NCBI RefSeq assembly: GCF_002068095.1
Contig: NZ_LWIG01000002.1
Coordinates: 1 to 64,000, forward strand
Direction: 5' to 3'
From: Bradyrhizobium sacchari
Lineage (GTDB): Bacteria > Pseudomonadota > Alphaproteobacteria > Rhizobiales > Xanthobacteraceae
Length of the DNA: 64,000 nucleotides
The notes below the pieces were generated by a model. It saw only the letters and a program-made list of their open reading frames with translations. It did no database searches and was not told the DNA's origin. Both the position numbers and the translations under genes were made by a program. Shown piece after piece: positions 60,808-64,000 of this stretch (the first letter of the stretch is position 1; each line of letters opens with the position of its first letter).

Positions 60808-61725
60808 TTAGGCCCCGACGCTGTCGATCAGCTCCTCGTCGGCGATCGCGGCGAAGGCGCGTATCATCTCCCTCTGCGTGGCGGCGTCTAGCGGCACGAT
60901 CGGCAGCCTCGTCGCCGGCGATATCAGGCCGAGCACGCCGAGAGCGCTCTTGAGCGCGGCAGGGCTGTCCTTGGAGAGACAGGTGATGAGCGGCATGAGG
61001 CGCTTGTGCAGGTAACGTGCCGATTGCAGGCGGCCTTGCCTGATCTGCGAGAAGATCATGCGGCAGAGATCGGGCGCGATGTTGGAGATTTCCGAGATCG
61101 CGCCGTCGCCGCCACTCGCGATATATCCGAACGCGGTGACGTCGTCGCCGGAGAGCAGGCGGAAGCCGGCCGGCAGCTGCCGGGCGAGCCGCATCGGACG
61201 GGTGATGTCGGCGCCTGCGTCGCGCAAACCCACGAACCGGCGGGTCTCGACAAGACGCAGCAGCGTCTCGTCGGCGAGCGGGCGCAGCGTGCGGGCGGGA
61301 ACGTCGTGCAGGATCACGGGCAGGCCGATCGCGCCGGCAATGGCGCGGAAATGCGCGAGCATCCCCTCCTGCATCGGCTTGTTGTAGGCGGGCACCACCG
61401 CCATCACGGCGTCGGCGCCGGCGGCTTCCGCGCGGCGCGCAAGCTCGATGGCGTGACTGGTGGCATTCGACATCGCGCCGGCGATGATCCGCACACGGCC
61501 ACGGGCAACATCGACCGCGGTGCGGATGACGAGCTCCTGCTCGGCGGGCGAGAGCGTCGGTGCTTCGCCGACCGTCTCGCAGACCACGATCGCGGGGACG
61601 CCCGCCGCGATCTGGCGTTCGCAGAGCGCGGCGAACGCCTTGAGATCGACAGCGTCAGCCGCGTCGAACGGCGTCGGCAGGTCCGGAATGAAACCGGTGA
61701 ACCAGGCTGAGGGAGGGGTGAACAT
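60808..61725 (-). CDS. Dihydrodipicolinate synthase family protein lacking catalytic lysine
   Basis: TIM-barrel protein of the DapA/N-acetylneuraminate lyase family, 305 residues. Tyr114 in VPAYNKPMQEG and Arg145 in DVPART are kept, as is LLSGDDVTAFGYIASGGDGA. The Schiff-base Lys of the family (in the GxKEA block) is Arg168 here (FVGLRDAGADI), and the TTGE loop reads TVGE. Normal aldolase chemistry is therefore doubtful. It follows the 84-residue gene by 24 bases. Confidence 0.85.
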   Translation of the reverse strand: MFTPPSAWFTGFIPDLPTPFDAADAVDLKAFAALCERQIAAGVPAIVVCETVGEAPTLSPAEQELVIRTAVDVARGRVRIIAGAMSNATSHAIELARRAEAAGADAVMAVVPAYNKPMQEGMLAHFRAIAGAIGLPVILHDVPARTLRPLADETLLRLVETRRFVGLRDAGADITRPMRLARQLPAGFRLLSGDDVTAFGYIASGGDGAISEISNIAPDLCRMIFSQIRQGRLQSARYLHKRLMPLITCLSKDSPAALKSALGVLGLISPATRLPIVPLDAATQREMIRAFAAIADEELIDSVGA

Positions 61726-61749
61726 GGTCTTTTGCCTGTTGGCGCCGGC

Positions 61750-62004
61750 TCAGGCGGCGCGCTGCGAGACGATGGTGTGGGGGCGCTTGCCCATGTCGAG
61801 CTCGATCTCGCGCGGCAGCTCGATGATGGTTCCCGGGTGCTGTCCGTTCTCGAACCGCGCGTATTTGACGGCCTGGGCGCGGCTGACGAACAGGCCGCCA
61901 TAGAGGCCGTTCTGCTCCTGCGCGACCCATTGTCCTCGGCGGTTGCGGCCGACGAAGACGATGGTCGAGGGGGAACTGCACGAGGGGGGTTCGACGAGCT
62001 TCAT
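61750..62004 (-). CDS. Small protein, single copy of the FVGxNRxGxWVA domain
   Basis: Unrecognised 84-residue cytoplasmic protein. VFVGRNRRGQWVAQEQNGLY then GGLFVSRAQAVKYARFENGQ and REIELDMGKRPH align with residues 45-108 of the 59939-60328 product. GGAAGGA lies eight bases before the ATG. It is the first gene of the unit with the lysine-less DapA homologue and has its own copy of the 17-base motif. Confidence 0.75.
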   Translation of the reverse strand: MKLVEPPSCSSPSTIVFVGRNRRGQWVAQEQNGLYGGLFVSRAQAVKYARFENGQHPGTIIELPREIELDMGKRPHTIVSQRAA

Positions 62005-62110
62005 TGACGTATTCCTTCCGATTGACGGCGGTGGCCGGCGCGAGCCCGCAACCGTCCGGTCAATATCAGTTCGAGCGAATATGATTTCGAGTGAGGCACT
62101 GCGGCGATCT

Positions 62111-62127
62111 CATAGGAAGCTCATAAA
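62111..62127 (-). promoter_or_regulatory. 17-base regulatory motif, copy 2
   Basis: On the gene strand TTTATGAGCTTCCTATG, about 106 bases upstream of the 62004 start, in the short gap after the 62138 stop. Both halves contain TATGA with an 11-base offset. Confidence 0.65.
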
Positions 62128-62137
62128 GCTTCGTATT

Positions 62138-62416
62138 TCAGCTGTGCGCATTGACAAGCTGAACCAGCGCGAACAGCGCGCCGAACGCGGCGCATTCGTC
62201 CCAATGATTGAGGACGGCACCAAACAGCTGCTCGCGCCTGAGAACAGCGACGGCGGCGCAGAGGATGATCGACATCCAGAGCAGGGTGGCGAGGCTGCGG
62301 CCGAAGCCGATGCTGCCGAACGCTGCAAAGGCTCCGAGCAGGACGACGCGCACGGCAAAGCGCGCGATCACGCGCGCCTGGCTCAGGGGCTGCGATGTGT
62401 TCGAAGGTTGCGGCAA
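62138..62416 (-). CDS. Small membrane protein, TTG start (92 residues)
   Basis: The plausible coding part contains ARVIARFAVRVVLLGAFAAF, LATLLWMSIILCAAVAVLRR and a third hydrophobic stretch AAFGALFALVQLV near the end, giving two or three helices. The TTG at 62416 is the only start codon that keeps the reading frame outside the upstream gene; GGACAGG lies eight bases before it. It begins 22 bases after the 62439 stop. No family recognised. Confidence 0.6.
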   Translation of the reverse strand: MPQPSNTSQPLSQARVIARFAVRVVLLGAFAAFGSIGFGRSLATLLWMSIILCAAVAVLRREQLFGAVLNHWDECAAFGALFALVQLVNAHS

Positions 62417-62438
62417 GGCGCGAACCTGTCCGGCCGGC

Positions 62439-62903
62439 CTAGCTGAAATTCTCGCAAGCAACCGGCTCGTAGAGCGAATCCGGGGCAGGGCGCACGGTGG
62501 GAACACTCGGCCGCGATACCTCCACAGCCAGCACCTGCACCTCGACGAACGCCGACAGCAAAGCGAGCGCGAGGTCGGCATGATGCGCCTCGACCGCGGC
62601 GTCCAGCCAGTCCGGCAGCTCGCGTTCGCGCGAGAGCGCGCAGTGCCATTCACCCTCGTCATAGGCGATGCGGCGGACCTGCCACAGCGGCAGCTCGAGC
62701 TCCATGAGCGCCAGCGCAGCGTCGGTCCAGGCCTCCGCATCGATCAGGCGCATGACGCGCGCCGTGCGCTCGCTCTGGCCGAGGGAGGGCAAGCGCCGGC
62801 AGCCATGCATGATGTCGAACATCAAGGCCCGCGTCATGGCCTGTGCGTGATGAAGGCGCGCGCAGAGCGATGGTGGATGGTTGTGACGGAGAGCGGCGGT
62901 CAT
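62439..62903 (-). CDS. Unrecognised soluble protein (154 residues)
   Basis: Mostly helical protein with RLIDAEAWTDAALALMELEL, PLWQVRRIAYDEGEWHCALS and LPDWLDAAVEAHHADLALAL. It has no membrane segment and no known motif. ATG 62903 has AGGAGG six bases before it; the frame runs on upstream into non-coding sequence. It precedes the small membrane protein gene and has a motif copy 94 bases upstream. Confidence 0.75.
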   Translation of the reverse strand: MTAALRHNHPPSLCARLHHAQAMTRALMFDIMHGCRRLPSLGQSERTARVMRLIDAEAWTDAALALMELELPLWQVRRIAYDEGEWHCALSRERELPDWLDAAVEAHHADLALALLSAFVEVQVLAVEVSRPSVPTVRPAPDSLYEPVACENFS

Positions 62904-62997
62904 GTCAGGCCTCCTGGAATTGGCGTCGGTCAGTCGGCCGGCCTCTCCAAGATGGCTGGAAGGGTGTTTGAAAGCGAGATGGGGATCGGGCGAGAGA

Positions 62998-63014
62998 TAT
63001 AGGGATTTCATAAG
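62998..63014 (-). promoter_or_regulatory. 17-base regulatory motif, copy 3
   Basis: On the gene strand CTTATGAAATCCCTATA, about 94 bases upstream of the 62903 start. It is the most divergent of the four copies but keeps TTATGA and CCTATA at the same spacing. Confidence 0.6.
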
Positions 63015-63236
63015 TGCCCGGGTTCTTGCCGATCGGACCGACAGATTCATGGCGGCCGTCTCCGCCGAAGGCGGAGGCTTATGGGAGCAGGGCGTTTTGA
63101 AAAGACCATGGCCGCGGCCTGCCGTACCAACGAGACGCAAGAGCGTCGGTGGATTGCGTCGCTGCACGGCCTGCAAGGCGCGTGTTCCCGGAATGCGTTG
63201 TCGTTGTCACATGGCGGGCGGCACGACGTGCCGGCT

Positions 63237-63253
63237 TTTATGAGATTCCTATA
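63237..63253 (+). promoter_or_regulatory. 17-base regulatory motif, copy 4 (kdp side)
   Basis: TTTATGAGATTCCTATA on the plus strand, 166 bases upstream of the first small gene of the kdp run. It faces kdp, opposite to copies 1-3, so orientation follows the gene each time. Confidence 0.65.
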
Positions 63254-63419
63254 ACGTCGCCATAGGCCTCATCTCGAAAACCTATGTGCGCGATGGCACT
63301 TCAGCGCGGTGAAGTTCCCGGCCGGAAGAGATACGTGCTGCATTGCTCGCAGCAGGCGGCCTGCCGGGAATCAAGCGACAGGCAATGCCGGATATCGTCT
63401 CGTATTGAGGAGTATCGCC

Positions 63420-63503
63420 ATGATGGACATTCTGATGCTGGCGCTGGGCTTCGTCTTCTTCGCCCTTGCGATCGGCTACACCTATGCCTGCGAACGGCTG
63501 TGA
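63420..63503 (+). CDS. 27-residue membrane peptide upstream of kdpF
   Basis: MMDILMLALGFVFFALAIGY then TYACERL: one hydrophobic helix with a short polar end. GAGGAG lies eight bases before the ATG pair (63420, 63423). It is followed 11 bases later by kdpF. Very similar in size and form to KdpF, so it may be a second small subunit of the Kdp complex; this is inference. Confidence 0.7.
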   Translation: MMDILMLALGFVFFALAIGYTYACERL

Positions 63504-63514
63504 CGGAGCGGACC

Positions 63515-63604
63515 ATGATCTTCGATTATGCGCTCGCCGGCGCCGTCTCGTTCGGCCTCCTGGTCTACCTCACCTACGCGCTCTTGCGGCCCGAGCGGTT
63601 CTGA
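63515..63604 (+). CDS. kdpF: KdpF small subunit of the K+-transporting ATPase
   Basis: Single-helix protein of 29 residues that stabilises the KdpABC complex. IFDYALAGAVSFGLLVYLTY with the end ALLRPERF is the KdpF pattern (hydrophobic helix and LxxPExF end). It lies just upstream of kdpA, as in most kdp operons. Confidence 0.9.
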   Translation: MIFDYALAGAVSFGLLVYLTYALLRPERF

Positions 63605-63607
63605 CCC

Positions 63608-63712
63608 GTGCTGCTGCTTCTCGAATTGCTGATGGCCGAGGCCGCGCTCGTCGCCGGCCTGCTTGCGGTGCTCCTGCCGCTGTTGCGCCAGACACAAAGT
63701 CTGAAGGGTTAA
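63608..63712 (+). CDS. 34-residue membrane peptide between kdpF and kdpA
   Basis: VLLLLELLMAEAALVAGLLA then VLLPLLRQTQSLKG: one long hydrophobic helix. The GTG start is three bases after the kdpF stop and the stop is four bases before kdpA, so it fills the gap exactly. No family recognised; a GTG without strong ribosome site suggests coupling to kdpF. Confidence 0.5.
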   Translation: MLLLLELLMAEAALVAGLLAVLLPLLRQTQSLKG

Positions 63713-63716
63713 TGCC

Positions 63717-64000
63717 ATGACTTTGATCGGTTGGATCCAGATCATTCTCTACTGCGCGATCATCGTCGCGCTCACAAAGCCGCTCGGCTGGTATATGACG
63801 CGCGTTTTCAACGGCGAGCGCACGTTCCTGTCGCCGGTTTTGCGGCCCATTGAAGCCGGCATCTACTGGATCTCCGGCGTCGATGAGAAGCGCGAGCAGC
63901 ACTGGCTGACCTATACGGTCGCGATGCTGCTGTTCCATGTCGGCGGCTTCCTCATCATCTACGGCGTGATGCGGCTCCAGGCCGTGCTGCCGTTCAACCC
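63717..64000 (+). CDS. kdpA: Potassium-transporting ATPase subunit KdpA, 3' end outside window
   Basis: Potassium-binding channel-like subunit of the high-affinity KdpFABC pump. The N-terminus MTLIGWIQIILYCAIIVALT then KPLGWYMTRVFNGERTFLSP and the block RPIEAGIYWISGVDEKREQH WLTY are those of KdpA, with LPFNP at the edge. 94 codons of about 570 are visible. kdpB, kdpC and perhaps kdpDE should follow to the right. Confidence 0.95.
   Translation, partial: MTLIGWIQIILYCAIIVALTKPLGWYMTRVFNGERTFLSPVLRPIEAGIYWISGVDEKREQHWLTYTVAMLLFHVGGFLIIYGVMRLQAVLPFN

Larger units (their letters stand above)
62904..63419. other. Divergent control region between the 62903 gene and kdp
   Basis: 516 bases with no supported gene. 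It contains motif copies 3 and 4 and a small hairpin CTCCGCC-GAA-GGCGGAG (63060-63076) between them. GAGGAG marks the right-hand translation start. Confidence 0.55.

Overview
The window looks like a chromosomal segment of a Bradyrhizobium-type alphaproteobacterium (Rhizobiales). The evidence is a high-GC sequence, a complete rhizobial-style flagellar gene block (MotC, MotD/FliK, FlaF, FlbT, an FtcR/Rem-type regulator), several families of palindromic intergenic repeats of the kind scattered through Bradyrhizobium genomes, many solute-binding proteins and acyl-CoA enzymes, and a kdp potassium operon entering at the right edge. Species and strain cannot be fixed from the sequence alone.

Bases 1-19100 hold a flagellar cluster, probably the lateral system. 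It starts with a flagellin cut by the left edge, then a terminator, then one long co-directional run: fliF, a FliH-like gene, motB, motC, fliK/motD, a lytic transglycosylase, flgE, flgK, flgL, flaF, flbT, flgD, fliQ, flhA, fliR and four small accessory genes (FliJ-like, FlgJ rod-binding domain, FlgN-like, FliL-like). Most junctions overlap or lie within a few bases. A strong hairpin separates it from the convergent regulator ftcR.

Bases 19100-28250 are mixed: a membrane-anchored coiled-coil protein, a MarR regulator with a four-cysteine tail, a Tat-exported dienelactone hydrolase, a serine hydrolase, a nucleotide-sugar epimerase-like SDR, a HAD phosphatase and a SnoaL-like protein. Bases 26785-34632 form a hexuronate/aldonate locus: uxuB diverges from a GntR regulator, a TRAP transporter (dctPQM), an L-idonate dehydrogenase-like gene and uxuA, with paired palindromic operators between the arms.

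Bases 34881-44836 carry a TetR regulator, a phosphoesterase, a universal stress protein with an FNR/FixK-type box, and an amino-acid catabolic cluster (binding protein, hydroxyacid dehydrogenase, ThDP enzyme, D-amino-acid dehydrogenase, racemase, GntR, SDR) with a degraded gene fragment inside it. Bases 44988-48816 are a Liv-type binding protein, flavoprotein and IclR set behind a recognisable promoter with a palindrome in its spacer. Bases 49459-59498 contain an MFS transporter, a GH79-type glycosidase, a Tat-exported FAH-family protein, a small acyl-CoA degradation set and upp.

The last 4.2 kb (59809-64000) is the most unusual part. Several short, unrecognised proteins, two of them sharing one small domain, and a dihydrodipicolinate-synthase homologue lacking its Schiff-base lysine sit beside kdpF/kdpA. 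Four copies of one 17-base motif, built as a direct repeat with an 11-base offset, lie upstream of four transcription units, always in the same orientation relative to the gene. This suggests one regulon, possibly controlled by KdpE.
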